Positions 23,161 through 35,300 of a stretch of DNA of 64,000 bases are shown piece after piece (position 1 is the first letter of the stretch; each line of letters opens with the position of its first letter). Source of the DNA: Phyto melanocephala (taxonomy: Eukaryota > Arthropoda > Insecta > Diptera > Rhinophoridae); contig OW799233.1 in NCBI GenBank assembly GCA_941918925.1, positions 125,078,833 to 125,142,832 on the forward strand, written 5' to 3'. The notes below the pieces were generated by a model, which did not search any database, was not told the origin of the DNA, and saw only the letters and a program-made list of their open reading frames with translations. The translations under genes and the position numbers were made by a program.

Positions 23161-24973
23161 AGATATTTTTATGGGCGTCCTACACAAAAAACGACACGAA
23201 CGGTCTTTTGGATGGAAAGTTTACCGATTTCTCAAATAGGCGAGCAGAATCATACATGTAAATTTAAACCTCGTTTTGGAAGCCCCTTAATATTTTATAA
23301 GTTTCCGGTAGCATCCTAGCCTAGATACAAATCTTTTTTTGGTTTTGTTTAGTTAGGATTAATTTTCTTTAATTTTCAAATTTCTAAACAGTTTAAATCG
23401 TCATACGCCTAATGGGTTAACATAATTTAAATATAAATTAAGAATGTATTTATGGATGTGTGTTAAAGAAAGTAGACCTCTTAAATTTCACAGAACTTAT
23501 ATACAAAAATAACTATTGATGTGTATATATTACATATGCAACCAGAGATGAATAAGTTAATATGTTCGTACTTTTGTAATAAAAAATACCGCAGTACTTT
23601 TTGAAACTATTTGATGGCTAGTTAACGTTGTATTTATCTGCTCACAACCAGCCAAGAAGATTCAAAAGAAATTTGTTAAAACAAGATCCAACCTATAGCC
23701 GTCAGATATCTTCCGAGTTAATTAAGTTTGCATCCAGATATCTTACACAAGTCTTAGTAGTCTTAGACACAGAAATTTCTGTGTCTTAGTAGTTCAGACT
23801 AGACATCCACAGAGAACGTGTAGAAATAAATAAAGTTAAGTATAAGTTGCATACTTAGTACGTTTAATATTTACGATGATCATGTTTCACTGTTTCGACA
23901 AAATAAAAACAATATTTTTTATTTATTCTTCGGATTATTTCCTCTAATATAATAACCATATAATTATAAACTTTTACATATTTATTTATATATATCAAAT
24001 TGCTAAATAATAAACTTTTATTCAAAATCAGCAAAAAAGCTTAAGTATCTCGAAATAGAAAAAATATTTTCTTTCAACAAAAATTTCTCTTTTCTATTTT
24101 CATCCTTGCATACAGCATTAAATTATCAACGCGAATATATTTGCGGGATTCACAGTAGTGTCATAAAGTCATATGTCCTATAAAAATAGAATGAAAAATT
24201 AAGACTATGGTGAACAACCCCTCATAATTAAATGTGCTATTTTATATTTAAATCAGCTGATGTTAAACAATTATAAAAATAAATATTTTCTTTCATAATG
24301 CCAAAAACAAGTGAAAAAACAAAATAATAGCCAGTTTGTGCGAAAAGTACATTTTAGATGTTGTAATGGCAGACTAAAGTAGATAAATCACAATAAATTA
24401 AATTTTGTTCGATAAACAAAAACAGCAGAATCCTTAGCCGATCTTATTTGACGCCACCAGTGATTTGTTATCAAAAATTAGCAACTGCGCTTAAATTTGG
24501 ATGTCGGCACGATAAAATTATACAATGAACGGCGACGGCTTACAAAAACTATTGCGGCTTGGCTTAGCCGTTTAACACAGGTCTCTGCTTATTAAATACG
24601 ACAGCACAATAAACATAGCGTACAAAGTTTTATTATTATAAGACACTTTTTGTTTGAAAAGCAACAACAACATTTTTAAACCATTGTAAAATTTTAGAAC
24701 AATATGACATGATAAGACACCTTGTGAATCACCCAATTATTTTTCGTATACTTTAGCATAAAAAATAAAACGTTTACTCTAATGGGAAAATAAATATGTT
24801 TAAGAAAAAATTTTCTTCTATATTCTTTTTATAAGTTGTGACAAAAAAAGAATACAGAAAACGTTTTCAATAACCCACATATTTTAATCCATTTCTACAC
24901 ATTTTTCTTTTTTTGTTTTTGGGAACAAGAACGAATATTAAATTGTATTATATTTGTTCTTGTTATATTAATT
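23161..24973. other. AT-rich intergenic DNA
   Basis: Nothing coding. Near 24420-24620 the DNA is somewhat GC-richer, and AAGACACCTTGTGAAT at 24714 matches the degraded dispersed repeat seen near 7590 and 9570. Confidence 0.45.
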
Positions 24974-25822
24974 GTACATATGGGCATTTCCATGTTATCG
25001 TACGTGACATTTGTACTCCTATAAAGTGGAGTAATTTTTGCAAAACACATCAGATCTTTATGTTCTATTCAGAGGGTACTTTATTAAAAAGAAATTAATT
25101 ATATTCGAATAATTGTTGTCTAAAATATCCAGAAAAATAATAATATATCGTACGTGACATAAAACGGACGTGATTTTGAGGTATATATGGAAATATGAAA
25201 AAAAATGCGAATCTTGGGAAATATTTTTTCTTTTTTTAATTTCTTACACTAAACCAATTTTTTTTTTCATTTAAAATCGATCATGCTTAATTGAAAACAA
25301 TCTTTAAATGATTTTATAATAAATTCAATTTAATATAGTTCGTGACATATCCTACGTGACAGATTTTTCTCTAATAGTATTCTTAGGTAATAAAATTTAT
25401 ATTATGTTAAGGAAAAAAGTTAAATTCAAAATTAGTTGCTCTTGCGACTGTTCAAATACGAATGAAAGAGACAAATAATGTTTTTGCACAACGTACGTGA
25501 CATTAAAATAACATTAAAGGGAAATCAAAAATAATACCGCTAATTGGACTCTATATTTTCTTTTTTCTCATGGAATATTTACAATTACAATTTATTTTTA
25601 CAATTTAGTCGCTAAAAAAAATAGTTGAATGCAATTCTTTAAAATAAATCAAAGAGATAATCAGATTAAACTCTTATTATTGCTATTCAAATAATTTAAT
25701 TAGCTCTTAATACCTGCGCATAGTAAAATTTTAGTGTATAAATAAACTTATATTGAAAAACTTTCAAGAATTTTTATTTTTACAGTCGTGGTTGACATAT
25801 TCATGGATATGCCCATATGTAC
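24974..25822. mobile_element. Inverted-repeat element with internal ACGTGACA motifs (family E)
   Basis: Left end GTACATATGGGCATTTCCAT; the reverse complement of the right end is GTACATATGGGCATATCCAT. At least five (T)ACGTGACA or TTCGTGACA words lie inside (near 24998, 25149, 25339, 25354, 25494). The right ~300 bp recur at 38065-38405. No ORF. Related by its ends to the MITE at 14719-14946. Confidence 0.65.
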
Positions 25823-26091
25823 ATATAAACTTATGTAAGTGAATGTTGAAGAAATTTTTATATTTTCACCTACAAAAGAACGAATATTAGTTGAAATATG
25901 ATATCAAGTGTATGAGTAAATGTAAATAAATGACTGAATGACTGCAATAAACAATTCTTACGAAAATAAAAAAAAGAACAAATATAATAAATAATTTGTT
26001 TGCTTTATTTATGTAAAGCAAATTGATGTTTCGGTTAAATAATATATGAACTTACTTATGTGTATATAAAGTTTACTTGTTTATGTAAATA

Positions 26092-28665
26092 CTAGCATTT
26101 AACCCGCTACTTCGTTAGCGCAGTTCTTTCTATTTATTGAATACTCAAGTTATATTTATAATTATTAAATATTTTTGGTTCAATTTATGAAAATTTGTAT
26201 CTCTGATTCAATTTACTTAGAAATATAAAAAGTAGAGTAAGAATATATCGGGCATATATTTCCTAACTAAAAGCAAGATCAATGCTACTGAGTTTCAAAA
26301 ATTAAGATTCATATTTTGCAAAAAGTACCCTAAAAATAATAAAAGTAACATTTTTTCCTTCAATAAAACTTCCACTTGGTTTATTATTACCTTTATTTAG
26401 ATTTCTATGTATACAAAATATATAAAAAGAGAAAAAGTAATTTTGGTCGTCCATAATATTAGGATTTAGACCTCGGATCAAAAAACACTAATTTTAAGAA
26501 TCTATGTTTACAAACGTAAAAATACAAAGAGTGCAATAAAAATGCGAAAAGGCTTTTTTATGTCTCCAATATAATTTTAATTTTCAAATTGAATCAACAA
26601 TCCTTTATTTCACTATTTTAGCTTTATAAACGTAAGAAATACAAAAATTCCCATTAAAATACAGAAAACTACCCTTTTGATCGCCCATAACATATTTAGC
26701 CTTACCTTGTATCAATAGTCACTAATTTCGAAATTTTTGCTTAGCAAACGTTAAAAATACAATAAGTACCATAAAACTTCAAAAAAGTACCTTTGTGGTC
26801 GCCCATAACATTTTCAGTTTCACCTGGAATCAATAGTTCTTCATTGTACAATCCTACCTTCATAAACGTAGAAAATACAAAAAGTACCATAAAAATTCAA
26901 AAAAGTACCTTTTTGGTCGCCCATAACATTTTTTGTTACACCTTGTATCAATTGTCACTAATTTCAAAATTCTAGCTCCGAAAACGTTGAATATACAAAA
27001 AGTACCATACAAATTCAAAAAGTACCTTATTGGTCGCCCATAACATTTTTAGTCTCACCTGGAATCAATAGTCCTTGATTATACAATCCTACCTTCATTA
27101 ACGTAGAAAACACCAAAAGTACCACAAAAATTCAAAAAAGTACCTTTTTAGTCGACCATAACATTTTAAGTCTCACTTTGTATCATTAGCAACTAATTTT
27201 AAAATTCTAGCTTCGCAAACGTTGAAAATACAAAAAGTACCATAAAAATTCAAAAATGTACCTTTTTGGTCGCCCATAACATTTTTGGTCTCACCTGAAA
27301 TCAATAGTCCTTGATTGTACAATCCTACCTTCATAAACGTAGAAAATACAAAAAGTACCATACAAATTCAAAAAAGTACCTTTTTGGTCGCCCATAACAT
27401 TTTTGGTCCATAACATTTTTAGTCTCACCTGAAATGAATAGTCCTTGATTGTACAATCCTACCTTCATAAACGTAGAAAATACCAAAAGTACCACAAAAA
27501 TTCAAGAAAGTACCTTTTTGGTCGACCATAATATATTCGGTCTCACCTTGTATCAATAGCCACTAATTTTAAAATTCTAGCTTCGCAAACGTTTAAAATA
27601 CAAAAAGTACCATAAAAATCCAAAAAAGTACCTTTTTGGTTGCCCATAAAATTTTTAGTCTTACATTGTATCATTAGTCCTTTATTTTACAATTCTACCT
27701 CTATAAACGTAGAAAATACAAAAAGTACCATAGAAAAGCGAAAAAGTAAATTTTTGGTCCAAGTTCCAAGTTTAAAATGTTCAAATATCTATGAAACAAA
27801 ATATTTTAATAGACACGATTTAAAGTCAGTAAATGTACTCTTTTTTGCATAAAAGTAATAATGTTCTAAAAAGTACCAAACTCTTCCCGATTTTTCCCCT
27901 TTCTACCCTGTTATGAATGTGTTTAAATTTTTACTAAATTACATAATTTTTTATGTCTATTGAAATCCCAATTAAAAATTTTGTGAAAATTGGCCGTCTA
28001 ATTAGGAATAACATACATTTTCCGGAATTTTCCCCTTTTTGGTACCTTTTTTTGTCCCCAAAAAAGTTTCCAAAAATTTCACCTAAATAGTTGTCCATAT
28101 TCTATTAGGAAATAATAATTGTCAAATTTTGTCCCATTGAATAATATAAGAAAAGTTTCTTTTAAAAAAAGTACCAAAAAATGGGACAATTTTTACCCCT
28201 TATACATGCGAATTTGAAAAAAGTGCCGAATTCCTATTAATATTTTTTCGCGGATTACTTAATACAGTTTAAATTTTTTTTCCTAGCTTTATGCGTTTGG
28301 AAGTTACATAGGGTACCAAAAAAGTACCAAATTATAGTTTTTACCCGTTTTTTCCCCTTAGGGGTTGAAAATTCCAAAAAAGGCCAGGCACCTGTCAGCT
28401 AATTTTTTTGCAAATTACAATACTTTTTCAATTTAATTTGTATCATTTTTAGTTTAGCCGATATAAGATTACCGATTTTACCCGTTTTTACCCTTTTCTA
28501 CCCCCTTAAAGTACGAATTTCCAAAAATCCCTTCTTAGTGGAGCTATACATTGAAAGAGGAACCGATTGTCCAAATTTCATGTCTCTAGCTCTTTGCGTT
28601 TGGGCTGTGCGATGATGAATCAGTCAGTCAGTCAGTCAGTCACGTTACTCTTTTATATATATAGA
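26092..28665 (-). mobile_element. Non-autonomous Helitron with internal tandem array (copy 2)
   Basis: Minus strand: TCTATATATATAAAAGAG at the start (preceded by A), (GACT)n, the array, then the CGCTA/TAGCG hairpin and CTAG followed by T. About ten ~117-bp monomers against about twelve in copy 1, which accounts for its length of 2574 versus 2799 bp. One junction near 27400 shows a local rearrangement with two type-1 monomers in succession. Confidence 0.85.
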
Positions 28666-29355
28666 TGTATGTATATTCAACTGTAGCATAATACGTATTA
28701 ATACATGTAGAACGAAGTACGTTTTTAGTAACAAAATTAATAAAATACTTATACTCAATTTTAAATTCTTTTTGTTCAACATTTAAGTCAATATTTCTGT
28801 GGCAACAAGAGAAAATTGCTTATGTCTGTTTTCATAGTTTTTCAGAAAGTACTTTTGAATTTTTGAGTTGATTTTTATATATTTATTTTCTTTCAAATAA
28901 ATACTATTATTTAAATATGGCGCTGTATTATTAAAAAAAGGATATCGGTTTATATATCCATAGAAACACTATCTTGACAACTTTAAAGGCCATTTTGCAA
29001 CTCTAGATAAAAAAAACTTTCCTGCTATAATTTTGAAATAGATCACGACATAATTGAAAGTATGAAACCATCTCATTACTATAATAATAATGCTTCCTAA
29101 ATTCCGTGTCTTGTCTTTCCTTACCCATTTTTTTTAATGTTCGTTACGGCTTTTCTTAATTCAATTAACGATATGTATGTCTGTTTTATGTATTTAGAAA
29201 TATGTAGGAAATGGATATAATTTATTAAATAATTTATTTTTTTCAATAATGCATGCATCCATCTTTAGCTATTTATTTTCCATTAGCTTTAATAACTTCT
29301 AGTAAAATACTAAAAACATGCAAAAATATCGTCTCTTTTTCTCAGAGCAAAATAA
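28666..29355. other. AT-rich intergenic DNA, no feature seen
   Basis: No ORF, hairpin or recognised repeat. Confidence 0.5.
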
Positions 29356-29499
29356 ACAAGTAAGAGCACTATATTCGGCTGTGCCGAATCTTTTATACCC
29401 ACCACCAATTTTGTGAACATTTAAAGCACAATATTTATTATTTTGTTAATCGCTATGAAATAATCTCTTTATAATAAAATATGTATCAATTTCTTTGTA

Positions 29500-30116
29500 A
29501 CGGGTGGTTTAATTTTAAGGGCCCATGTTGAAGGTGAACTACACCTAGTCTTTAAATTTGTTTTCTGCATTTCACTTGACATTTCTCAATCTCAAACTTA
29601 CTCAATTTGATCCGTGGAAAGATACGCAAATGAGCAACGCTTTAAAGTTATTCCGGTTTTTTATAAAAATGGGCGTTTAAATCAAAATGCATTTTGTGCA
29701 CTTCGTAATTCTTTTGATCAACATAATCGTTCAAATTCGTCCACAATCGGGAGAATTGTAACAAATATTTAAATTTCTGCAAAACAGGTCTGTATAAAAT
29801 GTTAGAAAATCTGTGAATGCCTTCTTAGTGCGTTGAATGGGAACCACTGCTGGTTTTTGCGATAGTGTGGCAAAAGAGCAGTCAACCTCGACTCATCATC
29901 ATGCCCAACAATTGAGCATCAACATTGTCATTGAAAATTTGGACCATCAGATAGAGGAGTGGTGCCAAGGATGGGGGGGCCATTTGGCCGATATTTTGTT
30001 AAATACAAAATTGAACCATACAAATATTATAATTACAAAAAGAAAAAATAATAATATCCTAAATAATTTGTATTTTATTCAAATTCAACATCGGTCCTTA
30101 AAATTTAACCACCCTT
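29500..30116 (+). mobile_element. IS630/Tc1-mariner-type MITE with transposase remnants
   Basis: Ends are GGGTGGTTTAATTTTAAGG at the left and CCTTAAAATTTAACCACCC at the right, each next to TA. It keeps the same leader and N-terminal coding region as 11985 (TTTGACATTTCTCAAT, then a degenerate reading equivalent to the HTH start), with stops. The 94-codon ORF at 29837 is unrecognised and likely incidental. Confidence 0.75.
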
Positions 30117-30205
30117 TATAACTTCGATATGCTACTAAAATGCTTTTGTAAATGTAGTCTTTCAATGAAAGTGGGCGTTAAAGTAGGCGTGTCAATAAAG
30201 TTTCT

Positions 30206-30930
30206 GCTAATAAATACAACTTAGATATTTCAATATAGTCCTTTATTTTTCCAAAAACTTAGTCAATAAAGAAATTACATGAATTTAAGATAAACCGTTA
30301 TATGGGAGGTAGGCGTTAAAGTGGGCGTGTCACCTAAACTTTTTGGCACAACAATTACATTGATTAGAAGGATATACGTAGCAAATTTGATCATCATACT
30401 TCTGATTTTGGCGGTTTTATGAGCTTTTAAATTTCATTAACGGTAGATAACGTGAAAAGTGGGCGTTATAGTAGGCGTGTCAAAGTTATTTTTGCGAATG
30501 AGTACAACTTAGGTGTTTCAATATAGCCCTTTATTATTCCAAAATCTTTATTAATAGAGAAATTATATGAATTTAAGTTAAAACGTTATATGGGAGGTGG
30601 GCGTAAAAGTAGGCAGGGCACCATAATTTTTGGCACAGTAATGATATTGCCTAGGGGGATATACGTAGCAAATTTTATCATCATACCTCTAATTTTGGCG
30701 GTTTTATGAGCTTTTAAATTTCATTAACGGTATATAACGTGAAAAGTGGGCGTTATAGTAGGCGTGTCAAAGTTATTTTTGCGAATGAGTACAACTAAGG
30801 TGTTTCAATATAGCCCTTTATTATTCCAAAATCTTTATTTATAGAGAAATTATATGAATTTTAGGTAAAACGTTATATGGGAGGTGGGCGTAAAAGTGGG
30901 CGTGGCACATTGATTTTCCGTCACAAAAAA
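30206..30930. repeat. 287-bp tandem repeat inside family B
   Basis: Units start near 30206 (diverged), 30494 and 30781 (partial) with GAATGAGTACAACT and include TATATGGGAGGTGGGCG, GGCGGTTTTATGAGCTTTT and AACGTGAAAAGTGGGCG. The second and third units are nearly identical. Confidence 0.8.
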
Positions 30931-31510
30931 GCGTCTCACCAAGAAGCAAAGTGTGCAAAATTTCAGAGTCGTACATTCAATTTTGTTGCTTTTATGCCGT
31001 TTTTGTTTTTAAATATACCGAAAAATACACTGTGCGGTATAAATTTTCGTACATTTTGATCGATAACTCTTTTCCTAATTCATAAATTTAAGCGATTTTC
31101 AGGGAAAAATATTCTTTTGACTCGATAAATATATATTCGAAGTTTCATGACTCTATGTTTATGCGTCTGGACACAATTCCATTTTATTCGATGTGCGAAG
31201 GACACGGTTTTTTCGACCTACTCTTGCTTTACGAGCTATAACTCACTTCCTAATATTCCGATATAGCCCATACCAAACAAACCTTGTCTATAAGAAAGAT
31301 TCTGGCAAAATTTGAGCCCCCTAGCTTTTTCGGTGCGACCTCTATCGTGCTTTCAACAGACGGACAGACGGACGGACTTAGGTAGATCGTCATCAAATCA
31401 AACCCTGATTCAGAATATATACACTTTATGGGGTCTAAAATAGATATTTCGATGTGTTACGAACGGAATGACAAAATGAATATACCCCCACCATTTTTGT
31501 GGCGGGTATA

Positions 31511-32329
31511 AAAAAGGAAAAAAACACTCAACACTAATTTTGAGTAACATCGGGTTATTTTTAACAAATTAATTTAGTTCTTGAAAAAATTTAGGGGGGG
31601 CAAGAATGTAAATTTATACATTTTATTAACAAAAAGAAATCAAATTTTTATTGATTTATTTACTGTTTTGTGTTAGCATTATTGTATTAGAAAATTAAAA
31701 CTTAAAACAAACAAAAATTAAAGGTCGAAGTAGAAAAAAAATATAAATCACAATTTAGTTGCCATATTTTGTTTCTTGTGGAGAAACAATGGCATTTTTA
31801 AATTTATCAACCTAGCCTTAAAAGTTCAAGGTAATTGAAGCATAAACTTAACTTTTCGGTCACATTAAGGTAAAAAGTGTCTGTCATTTAACATCTTTAT
31901 TTTATGTAACGCCATTTTATAATAATTCCATTGAATGTGTGTCACCTTAAAATGCAATTAAACCATAGAACAAACTAGTTTATACCTATATATGTACTCT
32001 GTCAAGGGTATAAGAAAAAATTATATTTTATGTATTTGACCGGTTAACCGGTTTTTTCTAAATTTTCAAAAGAGCAACCGGTTTTTTTTAATTCTAAATT
32101 AAAAACTATTTGAAAACCGGTTTCTTAAAAATGTCGAATAATCGATCACCCTAGTACGTAGGCATACCGACCACAAAAAAAATTACAATGATAAATATTA
32201 AAAATGATTTATCCATAAGCACTTGAATAAACAAACTCAAATATTGTTTATTTACTTGTTTTAATTTTTTATTTCTGCTTTCAAAAACAATGAAATAATC
32301 ATATAGTTTACTTTATATTTTCGTTTTAG
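31511..32329. other. Region upstream of Mgat2
   Basis: AT-rich. It contains dispersed repeat C (31890-32155). I could not identify a core promoter or transcription start for Mgat2. Confidence 0.4.
31890..32155. repeat. Dispersed repeat C (AACCGGTT-rich), copy 1
   Basis: Shares with 55831-56090 the order CGCCATTTTATAATAAT, CATTGAATGTGTGTCA, GACCGGTTAACCGGTTTTTT, AAAACCGGTTTCTTAAAAAT and TCGAATAATCGAT. A third, partial relative lies at 53160-53320. Superfamily unknown. Confidence 0.75.
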
Positions 32330-32396
32330 ACAAAATAATGCGTTAATTCGAAAGACACCTTTAGCCGAAAAGCAATTACTTTTAACAGCATGCGAG
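32330..32396 (+). CDS. Mgat2: Mgat2 exon 1 (mostly 5-prime UTR; coding from 32390)
   Basis: Donor GAG|GTAAGT at 32396/32397 is strong. Seven coding bases (ATGCGAG) join exon 2 in frame to give MRGRRIPLPL. TTTTCGTTTTAG precedes 32330 and could be an acceptor, so this may be an internal exon with further 5-prime UTR upstream; the exon could instead start earlier. A short upstream ATG-CGT-TAA lies at 32338. Confidence 0.65.
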
Positions 32397-35300
32397 GTAA
32401 GTGGCAAAAAAGAAATCTATTTAAATATTATATATTAGTTTTTTTCATAGTTAATTATTTTATTTACAAACAATTTAATAAAATTTAATTATTTGTTAAT
32501 CTTTGATTGTATTATGTTTAATGTAGGTCGACGTATACCCTTGCCGCTACCCAATACGGGGACCATGCATCGGAAACGTAACACTTATTATATACGGGCC
32601 ATTGTTGTGATAACTTTAGTAATATTTTTATTCCTACAATTACATGCGATGAATTATGGTAAGTACACATTTATCATATACTTAGATAGTTTTCTCAATA
32701 TTTTTGTTTTTTTTTTGTAACTAATCGTTTTGTATCCAAAGGATGTGAATAAATTCGTTTGGAAGAAACCTAAAAATACTTAGTTAATTTAAAATATTAT
32801 TTTATTATTAAAGTTATTTTTTTATATAAATTTTAGCTGAATCTCGTGACCCCTTATTGACTGAACCCACAAATGACTCAGTTGATGCCATACTGTCGAT
32901 GGTGCCATCTGTTTTACATAAATTTCTCACACCAAAAACTCGTAATCAAACTGTAGCTGCTAGTTGTAAGTAATATAAATTCAATTTGTATACCTTTTCA
33001 TTATGTATTTTAATTTATTTAAATTTTTGTATCTTGCCTTTCGTTTCAGTACAACATAATGGTACTTTATTGAACGGTGCTGGCAGTTCTGTTAGTTTTG
33101 TCGATTTATATCATCCTCCTAATATAACAGAGATTAAACGACAAATTGCCAAATACAATGAGATGCAATTAGTTTTAAATGAATATACATTTGGTCCTCT
33201 ACAAAATGATTCTGTGATAATTGTAGTACAAGTAAGTTTTCTAGTCTTAATTTGTGCCGAAATAGATTTTTTTTAAAACTTCTTTGTAATGGTGGGCGTC
33301 TAGAAGTGAAAACAAGTAAGAGCGCTATATTCGGCCGTGCCGAATCTTATATACCCTTCACAACGTGTAGTCATGCAATAACAGTAGTTTGTATCACCAT
33401 TCATCCCATATGAAATACGTACAAACATATAAAAAACACACATATATAAAAACATCCCATTGTAAAATTATAAATTTACGTATGTATGTTAAAAAAAAAA
33501 TTTAAAAAAAATTAAAAAAAAATTTAAAAAAAAAATAAAAGAAAATTAAAAAAAAATATATGTATGTTGTTGTTGTAATGTTGTTTTTGTGAAAAAAAAT
33601 CGAGGTGGTCGTGGGTTTTTGCTCATATCTCAGTTGTTTATGTACCGATGTTTCTGATTTTCAATACCGATCTACTCCCGAATATTTCTGATATTTTAAT
33701 ACCTCACCCAAGCGATGTCTGGGGGCTTCAAAAAGTTGATTTCAACATACACACAGACAGACGGTCAGACGGACAGACTGACAGAGCTTAATCGACTCCC
33801 CTATTCATAAGCTTTCAGAAAATATATACTTTATGGGGTCGGAAATGAAAATTGTAGAAATTTCACACGGAATGACAAAGCTATATATACCCTTTTTCAC
33901 TGTGTGAAGGGTATAATTACACAGTAATTTATAAAGTTTTAATTTTAAAAACCTTAACCATTATAGGCAAACCTTAACAAAAGCGGTAAGCGTTTGTTAG
34001 CAATATAAAATTCAAAAGTCCCTACAATCTGTATGAAGCAAAGTGAAATAACGCGGCGGCAACGCTGTGCATTTGAAAAATAAAATTTTAACAGAGCGTT
34101 ATGTAGTGAAGTTGGCTGCAAAACAACTATTTTCTTTTGCTTTTGTTATTCTAGTTTAGCGATTGTATCTCTAATTTTTTATTTTTATTTAGTAGAATTT
34201 ATTACACAACATAAGTGAATATTTCTGTTTATTTAACGTTATCGCTAAGCGGAATAAAACACAACGTTTGCCGCTTCTGTTTATGCTTGTCTGCGACAAA
34301 GCACAACTGTGCATAGAGTGTGGTCTTTAAGGTGAAAAGCTTTAATTTAAATAATGTATTGAAATTACATACATTTTTAATATTTAAGCCGGTCGAAAAG
34401 TCTTATTCTCTACAATATTTTTACGCATTTTCAATCGAATCTTAGCCAAATGTCAGCTTAGTTTGCTTGTATGTTCGCAAATACCAATGTCTTTACGTTA
34501 TTTAAAAATAAAATAATTTCAAAGACGTTACTTACATGCCATATTCTTAATAGCCAATTAAATTCAATATTTTAAAATATAATACGCTCGCAACATGTTT
34601 TCTTTATTCAAAAGCATATTTTTAATTAGTGGGCTGTCCACTTAGATTATCATGGCTCTATAACACTCGCTGTTAACGGTTATATCCTCATTGGTCTCAC
34701 TATCAAAGATATTGTTACGTTTATACCTTTTATAAACGTTGGTTTACTTCCTTTAAATATACCTTGAGTTCTTTTATTGCAATCAAAAACAGTTGAAATT
34801 AGTTATAAAATTAAGAGCACTTTATTTATTTAAATACACTCAAATATTGTTCTTATATCACTTTACTTATTACACTTATGTTTATACACTTTTATTATCA
34901 AACTCACTTTGATACGCACTTTACAAGCTCTATTGTAATACTGATGATGTTAGCTGTGTTGTTCGGCTATTTATAGTAACATAGTGGTGTTCGGTAACAT
35001 TCGACAAAGTTCTCGTATGTACATTCTAGTACATTCGAAAACCGTTAAATTTAAATTAAGACGTTAAGTAATATGCACGAATAATAAAATGTGCCTAAAA
35101 GTATGCTACACATAATAACAAACATCATTTTCGAACAACCAGCGAAATAAACTAATACAAATAAAACTACTGTAACTTAACTACTACAACTAAAAAAAAT
35201 TATAATGTAAATTAAGCTATTTAAAAATAAATCTGTAACAATATATATATATCAATGATTCCAACAGCATATATATATGCATATATATTATGTTCTCCCT

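Larger units (their letters stand above)
29356..31510 (-). mobile_element. Family B repeat, near full length
   Basis: Inverted right end ACAAGTAAGAGCACTATATT with hairpin ATTCGGCTGTGCCGAAT and TATACCCACCACCAATTT; inverted left end CCACCATTTTTGTGGCGGG then TATAAAA. A CAGACGGACAGACGGACGG core lies near 31362. It shares its terminal ~40 bp with family A but has a different interior containing a 287-bp tandem repeat. It carries an IS630/mariner-type MITE at 29500-30116. Confidence 0.8.

Noticed and set aside
29837..30121. 94-codon ORF starting MGTTAGFCDSVAKEQ
   Set aside because: Contained in an internally deleted mariner-type MITE and reads across its terminal repeat.
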